In this document: positions 46,901 through 60,032 of the stretch, in pieces
Layout of the letters: every line of letters begins with the position of its first letter
How positions within the stretch are numbered: the stretch's first letter is position 1
Assembly: GCA_911728455.2 (NCBI GenBank)
Contig: OU452231.1
Location: 18,619,838 to 18,683,837, forward strand
From: Marthasterias glacialis
Lineage: Eukaryota; Echinodermata; Asteroidea; Forcipulatida; Asteriidae
Direction: 5' to 3'
Length of the DNA stretch: 64,000 nt
Notes under the pieces: model-generated
Seen by the model: only the letters and a program-made list of their open reading frames with translations
What the model was told of the DNA's origin: nothing
Databases searched by the model: none
Translations under genes and position numbers: made by a program

Positions 46901-49900
46901 AAAAGGAATGTCCAAAATCAAATCTAAAGCTATGGTATTTTTACCTTCTGATGACACCTGGAGTTAAAGAGTTCAAGGAGCTATTGGGAACAGTGTCATC
47001 AGTGCTACAAAAGTTAATCAAACAGTAAAAATGTCTTTGTATCTGGAAAAAGTTACTTTTTTTCACCAGGCAGACATAAAAAGGTCAGAATTCAGACGAA
47101 AGTCTGAAATTTGCCATCCCCGGCCATTTATTTTTAACAGATGTTAAATTTGCGTTTTATCCATACACCGATGTGTGTCGAGCTCTGTATATTCAGTACT
47201 TCCAGTGAAAAAAAATCCACAGGCGTATTACTTGGTTGTGGATCAATCTCAAGACCTTTGCCATTCTAGAGCAGATATTTTGATTTTTTACCTCGTTTTC
47301 TCGCTCCACTTCACGGAGTTTGCACTGGGTCTCATTGTGTTCTTTCCTCATTGTCTCCTTCTCTTTCCTGGACTGTTCGTGGTTTTTGTTGGACTCCCTT
47401 ACTGCCTGCTTATTCTCAATGGAGACGGTGTGCATATCCGAGTATTTCTCTTGCAAATCTGTCAGCTCTGTGATAGGAAATTGGAGAGTTGTGAACAAAG
47501 TCGGCCAGCTGGCTCAAGTACTTAAATATTGTCATGTCAGTGCAAAGCATTCTACCTCAATGTTGTGATAAGGTCATAGCTTGTACATGAGAGACTCCAT
47601 GTAAAAACTTATCTTGACATCATTGGGCTCGTTTTTCAATTCTTGATTTTATGCCATTCGCTCATCACAAGGCCCAAAGGCCACTCGAGGTGTGGGCTAC
47701 TTTTTGAAGGGATAGAAATCTGCCCCAATGCGCAGAAACAAGACATGGCGAGATACAACCGCAAGTCTCTTCACAGCACAGCTAAGAACAGGGATGGGAA
47801 AACGAATCTGTTGCGAGACAAACTTAACTGCCTCTTCCCCTTATTCCGGAATAGTTTAGCAAGATATCAAACACCAGTCTGTAAAGGTGGTTTACATATT
47901 AAAAATAATGGAAATTTATGTAGCGCCCAGTGTCTGCCAATTTTAACGCTCATGGCACACAAACATTATTACCCTCGTCACTGGGCCAGGTATTTTATTT
48001 CTGGGGGAGTATGCAGCCTGTGCTGACAAGTATGTAGTGCATCAAACTACAACAAATCACAAAAACTATCTCTGCTCACACAGGTACCTATTTACTCCTG
48101 GGTGATACGATTCAAAAAGTTATCACAACTGAAACAGATTTACTCTCCCAGTCTGGTAGACCATGGCCCAATAGACCGATTGCGCGACCCGCGTCACGTG
48201 ACCTACTGTGGGTATTAGATGTAAACAAACACGACATCCTCCATAGGAAAGTGCAGTATGATAAATGATGATTGTTGCATTTGTTCATTCGGGCGAGGCT
48301 TTTCTTTCTCGAAATCTGTGAAAAATATTCTAGAGTTTGTACAAGAGACCTTCGAGTGGCTGAATAAAGCTTGTAAGGACAGTTCCAACGTAAATAATGT
48401 ATAAATGTGAACGATGTGTACTAGTGCACGACGTAATGCTTAGGCCAGACGACTGCGATCACAAACTTTTCAACATAAGAATTTCAAAGTTCTGAAGCTG
48501 AATCATCCAAAGAAACTACTTTCCAAAACTGTGTGATTCCTTTGCCTATTTGAAATTTCGCAAAGCTAGGTATAAATGCTCACTTTTCCAACATTCTTTA
48601 CCCTTTTTGTACAGTGATTTAGGCCTACATTACATACAAAATAACAGGCAGGTGACTACATAGTCGTCCGACGCCGGTAGTGGATAACTTAAAATAAACC
48701 TCTTTTGTATAGTAGAATACTGGTAGTTTATGAAACAGTAATGTGATTAATATCAATGTCACAACATACATGAAATGGCTTAGTAACTGGGTCATTATTA
48801 CCAAATGCCGACTTTTGGTGTGACTGTCAGTCACGGCATGTATTTGCACCTAGTTTGCCATCAGCTCAGATGACATAATACCCACAATAGGTTACGTGAT
48901 GACATGTAAACAATGGTCACGCAATCGGTCTATTTCATAGGGCTGCATAAGCACAAATACTAGCTAAGAACATTTTTGTGCTTAATACCAGCAATTGCCA
49001 GCCAAAATACTGTGTCAAATGTACCGTTTGCACCTGGTTTCCTGCTGTTTTGCAGAAAATTGTTACGCAAATTTTCTGCTGAAGCACTGCTCCATCCATT
49101 TGGACCTGTTACTATGATTTGACTTGTAACTGACAATCATTGTGTTTAAGTTGGGCTGAAATGTTTGTGGACTGTGAAGGTACCTTTCCTGAGTGAGTCC
49201 AGTTCTTGTTCCTTGGAAGCAAGGATCTCATCCTGACTTGCCATGGTAGCTTCTTGCTCCTGCATGCCGGCCTTCAAGACTGTGATTACCTCGCTGTTGG
49301 CTCTTGAATCTGGGCGAGAGATGGTGCAAAGTATCAAGAGAACAATTTGTCATGTCAGTGCCAAAAGGTAGACCTACAACAGGGTCATTAGTTTGGTTTA
49401 ACCTTTACATCGATCAGACGTGTGATTAGCACTGCTTTCCAATTCCTATGAAAATACCCACAGGCATACAACTCAAGTGGGATTCGAACCCATGACCTCA
49501 GTATTCTTGAGCAGATATCATAACCACTAGACCACCGAGCGTGCCCAGTGATGTGAGGCCATTTATTGTAACTAGCACTAGCAGCGGGTCCCACAATAAC
49601 TAGATGTCACCATTGCATAGAGATTATTTGTTTTTCACCCTCACACCGATGTGAGACAAGTACGGTCCACTCAGTTCTATGGAGTAGACAGTCATAGGCA
49701 CAAAACAGATAGAATGTGTTACATCCTAGATAAAACCTTGCACCAAGTTGAGTTTCAATCTGGAGCAAGTTCGATCAAGGACCATAGTGAACCGTAGAAC
49801 TTTAAACTAACTCAGATCGAACTCACGCTAGTCAACGATGGCTGGAGTAGTCTAGTCGACTATTCACGACCAGCCTATTGAGTTGGTTGCATTGCTGGTT

Positions 49901-52900
49901 ACCAATAGCCGTTTTATAAGCACAGTGTAGAGGGGACCAATTATCAAAAAAGTGATAACGTTGATTTCGCCGTTTTCCAATGGTTGTATGGATATGACAT
50001 GACTAGAGTTGTTAGCGCTTCAACTTCAGTGGGCATGCGCTACATACATCACTAACCAACCACTAGTTAACCATTGGTCCTTGATCAAACTTGCTCCTTG
50101 TTGCCTCGATGCTTCAGTTAAAAGAAAAAGGGGATCTTTAAATCCTGACAAATCTACAAACTTTTTATCAAGCAAACGATGGCAGGTTATTTCTTGGGAT
50201 CATTGGCTGAGTCAGTGGGTCTTCTACTTCTACTTTGTTAATCGGCAGGATCCTCAAGTTAGGAAATAAACACCAAGGAGCAATCATAGTTAAGTGTCTT
50301 GCTCAAGGACACAAGTGCTGGGACCGAGACTCAAATCCACATTGTAATGACTTGGCTACCAGAACTTGATTTTGGTGCGCTAAACCGCTCGGCCACGACA
50401 CGCTACAACATAACTCTATACTTGCAACACGGACATACCTTTCTCTGCTGCCTGGAATTTGTGGCACTGCATCTCGATTTCATTCATCAGCTGTTTGATA
50501 GTGTCGGCTTTGCTCTTGGTCTTTGCCTTCTGCTCGTCTAGGGATTTCTCCAGACCTTTGCATCGATCCTCATTGGACTTTTGCTGGTCCTTTGAAATAA
50601 ATTCAAAAAAATTATAAATTTCACAAAGTTTCACTTTTCGATTTATCTGCTTTGTAAAAATAAAAAGCGAGGTTTGAGTTTGACTGAGAGGTTAGAAACT
50701 TTTAGTTACATAAATAGACGACAAACACCGATACACAATTCTCACTGAAATGTGTGGCACAAGGATACTAGCCTTTGCTGATCTTGAGGTCACTATGCAA
50801 AAGTTTGCTCAGAATCAAATCTAACTCGCACATGGTATATTTAAGGACAACTTTTTTTGTAGTTGATGTAGTGCATGTATTTATCTTTTTTCCCCCCTTT
50901 TCACATACGATGGTTTATATATGAAACTAGTGAATTATAAATGATGAAGTTGCACCTTGAGCTTTCTGATCTCCATAGTCTCTGTCTCTTTGTGGGCAAG
51001 ACTTTGCTGCAGCCCCGTGCATTGCCTTGACAGATTTTGCACTGCCGTTTCAGCGGTGGACCTCTGCTGTTCCGTCTCTTTAAGCTTGTCGTCCAGCGTC
51101 TTCAGCTGGGAGCGAAGGTCAGTGGCATTACCCTGCCATTTTGATGCTTCAGCGAGGGCAATTTCTTTATCTGTCAAGGTGCGCTGCATCTCCTTGAGAC
51201 TGTCCTCTAGTTCTTGGTTCCGTTTGGCCAGTTCACTGCTGGATGCCGTCGTCCGCTCTGCTGTCTCAAGCTGGGAACGAAGGAGAGAGACCTGGCAGCC
51301 GTAGTCCGATGCAACCATCTTGGTATCATTGTGGGCTTTCTGTTCCATTTTGATCTCCTCCTTCAGGTACTCGATCTCATTTTCAAGGGCAGCAGCTCTG
51401 ACTGTGGACTCTTGGCCTTTAGTGTTTGTCTGATCGAAGCGTGTCTGTAGATCGTCTAGATCCTCCTCAAGTTCTTTGATGCTCTTTTCCAGTCCCTCTT
51501 TCACCACAAGGACCTCAGCTGTCTTCATCTGCTCTTGATTCACTTGGGATTCTAGATCTTGGATTGTACTATTGAAGTTATTTATGTTCTTCTCTTGTTC
51601 AGAAAGTTTGTCTTGATGTTCCTTTATTGATTTTTCTAGGGTCATAATCTTCTCCTTCTCTTCGTCGGAATCCTTCAATGATTTATTTGTTTCCTCCTTG
51701 AGTGAACTCAGCTTTTCCTCAAGATCAACAATTTTCTCTTCGGCATCAAAACTCTTCTGTTTTTCTTTTTCGATCTGCAACCCCACCCTCACTAGGGTCT
51801 TGGAGGAAGCCTTCAGTTCATCCCGGAATGACTGCAACTCAGTCTCATGCTTCTTCTTTAGCTCATCCAACTCTGCTTTATACTTGTCTACTTCTTCTAT
51901 CGCCTTGTTCAGACTTTTCTCAAGTTCAGTTCCAGATTGTGATATGGTTTCTTCTAAGTGGTCTTTTTGTGATGTCAGCATTTGTATCTCTTTGGCGTGG
52001 TCCTCAGTCATAGTGACAATCTTTAGGAGATTGTCCTTATTCTCTTTCTTAGCCCAGGCCACTTCCTGTTGCCTTTCCTCATCCCTGTTGGCCACCTCCT
52101 TCTGAAAGTCAGCTAGTCTAGTTTGCTCAGCTTCAAGCTCTTTCTGTAAGGTTTCAATTTTAGACTCGAGCGTACTGACAATCTCAGACTTGCTAGCCTC
52201 GGCAGCTGACAGCTTCTCCTCTGTATTTGTTGCCAGATCTTTTGCCTCCTTTAGACTCAGCTCCAGGTCTTGAACTACTACCTCTGTCTCATTCAGTCGA
52301 TTCTGGAGCTCCTCAACCTTACAATCCAGCGCTGAGGTTGTCTTTAAGTTCTCCTTAGTTGTGGACTGCAACTGAAGCCTCAAGTCAGCGGCTTCCGACA
52401 AAGCCTCTGACAGCTTCCGCACTGCATCCTCCCCTGTCTTGGATGTTTCTGTGTAGGTCTTCAAGCTTTCTTGGAGGATATTGAACTCCGCTTCGAGCTG
52501 CAAGACCTGTGTTGCGTGTTTTTCTTGGGAGATACTTAGTTTCTGCTGCAGATCCTGGTTAGCCTTCTCCATCTTCGTGAGTGCCTCTTGGTTTACTTTG
52601 ATCTTATCTGTCAATGAGTTATTTTCCTGGATCATTTCCTGTTCTTTAAGTGCCACTGCATCTATAAACAGGAGAGTTTACAAAACAAATAGTATGAACT
52701 TACTGAGCTGAAAAGTTCCAACATAACTACCTCAATGACACTATACTAGTCACTCATCAAAAACCCTGTAATACACATAGTCATTATTCACTGCCAAGAA
52801 ATTATCATTTGTTGTCACAGGGTTGCTTGTTAAGGCCAGTTTATAGTCGGTCGTGCGATGGTTGGACGGCTGAAAACTTGACGTGAGATCACAGTTTATA

Positions 52901-55900
52901 GTCACTGATGAGGCATCAGCGACTAGTCGCTGAAGACGCTAGCGTTGATCAGCGTTGTAATTATCATCGTGTAACCGACTAAAGCCGGCCTTTAAAATGA
53001 TAAATAAATAATGCAGAATGAGAAAATGAAAACACATACCATGAGTTTCTTTTAGCTTAGTCTCCATATCCAGCAGTTTTTGGTCCTTGGTGCACATCTT
53101 GGCCTTGGCTTCTTCTAGGGCCTGACTGCTAGCCTCCATCAGGCTCTGCAGCTCATGGGACGTCTGATCCTGTAGGTTCATCTTCTCCTCTGTTTCATCT
53201 AGGGTGTCCTTCAGCTTCTGTACGTCTTCTCTCAGACTCTCAATGATCTTCTCTTGCTCCTGTGATTGTGTGAGAAGTGTTACTCAGGGATGAGATTTAA
53301 CGAATTTGAAAATTCTTGAAAATGGCTCTCATGCCTGAGTTCCCCTTTGTTCTAGAACTGGAACCTCCTACACGTTACAATACAGGCGCATCATCAGAAA
53401 AATAAAACTACAGGTTTGAACGCAAATTTTGACTTTTTCATTTCCCTTTTGGTGACTGCTTCACTTCTTTCAGGGTAAACTAATGGCTCAAGGAGATTAT
53501 GAGAAAATCCTTCAAACAGGAAAAATCCTGAGAAATCTCATGCCTGCCAGATGTCTCGGTCCAGCAAGGAGCGCAGCTCCTCAGCGCTAGTCAAGCGGGT
53601 GTCCTGTTTCAGATGTCCACAAAGGAGACACTTTGACAACAGACCTTGGTACTTGACATGAAATGACCTCTTACCTGAACTTTGACCTGCTCGGCATGAA
53701 GCAGGAGGCTGGATACATATTCATCATCCACATCCGTCTCGTCGTGTGGCCTCTTGCGTGGTTTCTTCACTGATTTTTCATACATCTCCAGACGTTTCTC
53801 GTACATCTCTTCATTGATCATGCGTTCCTCCTCCATGCGATCTCTGTCAAAGCAAGATGACATTTTGGTGTCATATGTTCTGGTTACGGTTTAGTTTACA
53901 ATAAAAAAACAAAAAAATAAAGCAACTAACAACTACCCGAGGTTAAAAGATTCTCCAACACAAATTCTATTAACGTGACAAACCTGTGCATACTGACGAC
54001 TGGTACAAGAGGCCAGCGATGTTCGCATATCCAAAAAAAAACAGGATTATAATTTTTTCGACACAGAATTTTCAAGTTACTTATTTAATCACATATTTCA
54101 AAATAAAAATCGGGGAAAAAAAAAGAAAGGATATTTTGGGGTCAGAAAAAACAAATCAGAATTTGGGGGTGAAATGTTCAAAGTTCGGATTCCAGATTTA
54201 AAACCGTAAAAGTTGCATCTCTGCTGAGAAGCCATACAACCTGAAACTGCCGTATACATTATGGGTTAGGTCTTGAAACTTGGTAGCAATGAATGTGCAT
54301 GTATCAAGAATTAGTTGACAGACTTATCGCTATGTGAAAACGGTGGAGAAGTGTGCTCTTGTTACATCCTCAGAGATCGATAAAAGACGATGCCTTACTT
54401 GTACTCTGACTCTATCTGAACAAGCTGCTGGGACATCTCCTGACAAACCTCGGCTCTTATCTGTACCTCCATCATCATCTGTAACTTCTTGGCTTCGATG
54501 AGTTGAGACTTGAGTGACTCCACCAGCGAAACCAGCTTCTGCAAGACAAAAAGTAGAATACGGATTTCAGGGTTTGCCCTTAATTTTGTCCATGACTAAC
54601 CAGTAACGTGTCATGGCCAAGCGATTTAGTGCATCGGACTCAAGCTCTGGTGGGTAAGTCACCAGGATGTAGGTTCGAACACTATAATTGCTTCAAATAG
54701 GGGAAGAGTCAGTTATGTTTGTCTCGCAACGGATTCTTTTACCCCTCCCGGTTCCCTGAACCCCTCATCTGAACGAGTCCACTTGTGCCATTATTTCTCC
54801 TCAGCAAAATCATCAAGTATTCTAAAAACAAAAGGAATGAAAGACTTACAACTTTAGACTCTTTTGGAGTTGTCTCTACGTCTTCCTCCTCCTCATCGTC
54901 CGTCTCGTCATCTTCTTCATCCTCCTCAATAAATGACTCTTCAACCGTTGTCAGATCCAGGTTTGAATCTGGGTTGAATCCAGGCGTGGCCCAGGCAACC
55001 GAAACCCTGTTGCGAGATATCGACTGGTTGATTGCCAGGGAGAGGTCACGGGATGATGGGTACTTGGGCGGGGCTGTGACAGCCGGAATCTTCCACTTGT
55101 TGTCCAATTTAGAGGTGATTGTTGTCACCTGTTAACATATCACAATGGCTGGTATTATAAACAAACAAGTCAAAACGGTACATTCACTTGCTCAGACCTA
55201 TCCTGTGTGGACATTATGAGATGCAAATCAGTGTTAGGGCTGAGCAAACGAGGGCCATAAGCATGTCGTGGCCGAGCGGTTTAGTGCATCGGACTCAAGC
55301 TCTGATGGCTGAGTTATCAGGATGTGAGTTCGAATCCCGGTCATAACACTCGTGTTCTTGAGCAAGACACTTCACTATAATTACTTTATATAAATTAGGG
55401 GGGAGGAAGCAGTCATGTTTGTCTCGTTACGGATTCATTTACCCCTCCCTGTTCTTAGCTGTGCTGTGAAGAGACTTGCATTTATATCTCTCCATGTCTT
55501 GTTTTTGCGCATTGGGGCAGGTTTCTATTCCTTCAAAAGTAGCCCCCACCTCGAGTGGCCTTTGGGCGAATTGCATGAAAAAAAAAAAAAATAAATAAAT
55601 GAGTGTCACAAACTTCCAGTACCTCACTTTCAAATTATTTGACTGGCTGACTGAATCAGTATAAAAGTTGTCAGATTTTTTTAAATCAAATAAACTCAAA
55701 ATTTAATTCCCTCATAAAATTGTGAGTGAAAACCATAAAATCTGAGTGAAAACAAAAGCGGTTCACACCTGTTTGGCGATCGCTGAGAACTTCAGCACGT
55801 GGATGGTTTCATCAAAACCTGACGCACACTGATTGACGTTGACAATCATGGATGCCTTGCCTTTACCCATGAAGAAACTCTGAAATAACCGTGTTAGCTT

Positions 55901-58900
55901 GCTCTCCCTAAATGGAATGATCTTGGGGTTAGACCTAAAAAAAAAAAAAAATTAAATAAGACAAACAGATTTGCATTTTTAAAAATTACAATGGAGTAAA
56001 TTACAACAGCAATTTTTCACTTTGAAGTCAGAAAAAGTGTACATGTTTTTTATAAACTCCAAACAAGAATAACTTATAAACATTTCACTTTTACCAAAAC
56101 TAAAGTGTAAATTCCTTCTATTAGTGAGAATATGCCTACAGGTGAAAGATTTTTTATGTCAACTTGAAGTTAACTTGTTTATGATCTTTTCAGTGTTACA
56201 AGAGAGATGTACGTCAATGAAAAAGTAGAAGTAAAAATAATTTACTTTGGATGATTCTGGTTGTATCTAAGGGTATGGATACACTTTCCAAGAGTCAGCA
56301 GCGAGGTGTTGATATTACCAGCTTCTTTTAGCCGCTCCCCGGTGTTTTGGGTTCGGGTGTAGCGCTCTGAACCGGCTAAATCACAGAACGAAAGCCTGGA
56401 GTGTGAGGGAAGAGAAAATTTGTAAAGTAACAGCAACTTCAACAGTAGGCTACACCGAAATGGTACCCATAAAAAAAAATGAAATCTGAGAGAAGAAGTT
56501 ATATGGGTTAAAGTAAAAAATCCTTGATGTTATCAGTTGTTCACACAATAAGGCATTTATATTGTGTTTTTCCAAAAATGACAGAAGCGCATTACATATT
56601 ATAAGAAGAAGAATAAAACAACACAATAAGCATTTGAAAATAGATATGTCTTGAGATTACTTTTAAAAGTTAAAACAGACCGATCCATTGTTGACCAATC
56701 ACAGCCGTGGAGCAATGTCAATCCTGCACTTGTAAACATATAAAATAAATTCAAAACTGAATGCATTGCCCCCTTACGTGTTGACCAATCACAGCCTTGG
56801 CTACGCCACCGAAAGTCCAACAAAATTATGGCAGGATAAAATCCTATTGGAAAATGTAAATGTGTCTGTGTACTTGTGGCATGCGGATTCATGTCGTGCA
56901 GTGTGGCATTGAAAAGACACACATTGTGCTGCCCACATGTACAGTGGTGGTATAGCCAATGCTGTGATAGGTCGATACGTTTAGGGGGTGGGGCTTAATG
57001 GATTGGTCTATTAAAGAAGAGTCCTAAATGTTAATTGGAAGACTGTTCCAGAGAGCAGCAGCCTTTTCACTGGAAGAACGAAGTCCATGGCGTTTTTTCG
57101 GTGAAGTTCAAACATATTTGCAAGATAAAATGGAGCAATGTCACTACTGCACTTGTAAACACATAAAATAGTTTTAAACTGAATGTGTTGCTCCATGGGT
57201 AACCAATGAACATGGTTTGTAAAGCAACAGCAAAAGTACACCAAAACGGTAGGGGCCTAATCATCAGAAATTGAAATCTGAGAGACGATTTATCAGGGGT
57301 CAAGTTGAAAACTCTTGACGTCATCAGATGTTCTACTTACTTGCTAACTCGGGCCACATGAGGGTTATCAACATCAACTACACGTAGAATCTTGACACTA
57401 AAGATGCAATGACTAGGGAGAAAACAAAAACAGAAAAAAATGCAAATAAACAAAAAAACAGCTTTGTGTTAAGGAGCGCTACCAATGTCCCAGACAAGCC
57501 ACTCAGCAATTTCAATACATGGGATGGTCTCCCATCCAACTACTGACCACAGCAAATAGCGCTAACTGTCCTGGGGTGGATTTCACAAAGCTAGTCCTAA
57601 CTTAGGACTAGTCCTTACTTATGACAAGTCATACAAGTTAGGACTAGTTACTCATCCTAATTCGAGATAAGACTAGTCCTAGCACTTTGTGAAATCAACC
57701 CCAGGACAATTTTCATACAGACGCTACTAAAAATTACTTGATAAAATCATTGCAAGGAAAGACAGTGAACAATATCAATTTAAACAGTTAATTTTTTCAT
57801 AATAGGTTCTATAAACTGGGGTCCTCATTCTTACCTGCGGCTGGAGCATTGGTTAAGTTTGGTTGCAGCAAAGCTTAGATTCTGCTGGCCGATCTTTAGG
57901 ATTTTGTAGGCCTCATCTGAGCTCCGACAATAAATCTCTTTCAATCCTACATAATTAAAAAAAAAAGAAGTTAAATACATATTTTCAAGCGGCAAAAGTA
58001 ATGGCAAAAATTTGGTGACAGCCTAATAATAAAAATAAATAATAATAATAATAATTACAAAGTTCTTATACAGTGCTTTATCACACCTGTTGGGCGTCTC
58101 AAAGCGCTCAGTGTTTTTTCCTGCAACTTATGCAGAGCTACGTTTTGAAGTATGAGACCTGTTCCTTTACACAGCACCATGTAATGGTTTAATTTACAAG
58201 GTGCTGCGGTGCAATCTGCAGCTGATCAAGGGCGAACCCCTTCTCTTTGCGATAAGTGCACTGGGTTCTTTTACGTGTGTTGCACAATGGGACCTATGGC
58301 TTCACGTCCCATTGAAGGACTCTGCAATAATGGTTAAGTGTCTTGCTTAAGGACACAAGCGTCACTACCGGGACTCGAACCCACACTCTGCTGATCAGAA
58401 ACACCGGCGCTCGAGTCCAGTGATCTTATCCGCTCGGCCATGACAAGCCACTAGTGTTGAAGTTCTGTATCCAAATAGTTTAATCGTATATAAGGTGCCT
58501 TTTAGACATGTACACGTGTAGGTCAAAAGGCTGCGGAGGACCCAATAACAGGCTGGACTCTTGCTCAACCCATAGCGGAGGTCATATAATCTGGCAATTG
58601 TGTAAACTTGGAATCCCGGAACGAAGTCACCCAGATATTCCATTGTGGAGTGTGCACTCACCATGCAACACTTTGTTTTCCCTGTACAAAGAGGGACAGA
58701 TGGTACTGGAATGAATGCTTTAAATCTCCCTTTTTTAGGAGGGGGGTTAAAAAATAAACAAATAAAATACCCCACAGATGCTAGGTAAAGATTTTTTAAC
58801 ACCGAAGTGAACTGGTTGAATTCAACTATTTCCAAACTCTGCCTATCACATTGTGCTTTCTACCTTTGATATAAATCTGTCCGTTTTTATCTTCGGATAG

Positions 58901-59997
58901 TTTGAGGGGCTGTCGTCGTACTTTCTTTCCCTTTGGGACTGGTTCCAAGAGATCATAGATGTACTCGTTGTAGATCTCTGCAAAGGAAACCCAGATGGCA
59001 AACTTGACGGGGCCCTGGGCTTCCACGTCGATCGACGTATCGTCTGGGATCCGATGACAAATATCCTCTAGAACATTCGGCACACCTGTTTCAAGAACAA
59101 CACAGAGCCAACTTTTCAAGAGAAATTCTGGAGTTACATGAGCACCTGAAAATAAACATTGGGAGCAAACTATAGAAAAGATAAGTAATACTAATCACAG
59201 TTTTCTATATCAGGGCTCATCCTTAACACTAGCCTGGCATACATTGTCTAGTAAAAACTGCTATGGGCTAGTAAACACCACTTCTCAACTTGCCCTGTGA
59301 GCTACTAAAAACTGTGCAACTTACTTGTTTATAATGCTCATACTTCTTCCTGTTCAGATGTGAATAATTTATTTTAGAAATATGTTAAGTTATTTTTGAG
59401 TGTGTGAGTGTAACTTCATTTGACCTTTAAACTGGTTGGGATCACTACCATTAGTATCAGAAAGATACATTTATGACAATACTGTGTAAAATTTGGGCAA
59501 CAAAAAATCCTAGGGGGCAAGTAAAATGCAGTTTACTAGCCCCTTGGGCTACTTTACAAAAATCTTAAGCGCAAGGCCTGTATATTAATGAGTCCACTGC
59601 ATCTGTCATTACATTGTGTACAATTTCCTCTTTTCAAATTTAGACTAGCCCAGCGGAATACAAATGAAGTGCTCTGACTCTACCACCACTGTCTTCACTC
59701 GCATGTGGGGAGTAAGCACCCACTAAGTCGAACTCTGTGTATTGACTGAAAAACCAGTTCTAAAAAAAAAAACCAAAAAAAAAAAAAAAAAAAAAAAAAC
59801 ACGGCTATTTATACACGACATATCAATTCACAATATACAGGGCGCCCTCTACAGTTTACCCAAAAGAGGCCATTTTCCCCAACATTTTTGCACAACTCTA
59901 CACCCGGCAGGCAGTTTGGGACCTTTAAATGGCCGATGTGAATGTAAAAAACATTCAACAGCCTCACAAAAATATCGTAATGCCGTAACCACCACCA

Positions 59998-60032
<35 letters not shown>

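Noticed and set aside
47643..48026. 127-codon open frame in a KIF20B intron
   Set aside because: Part of it matches a dispersed repeat also seen inverted at 55435-55575; it is not a gene.
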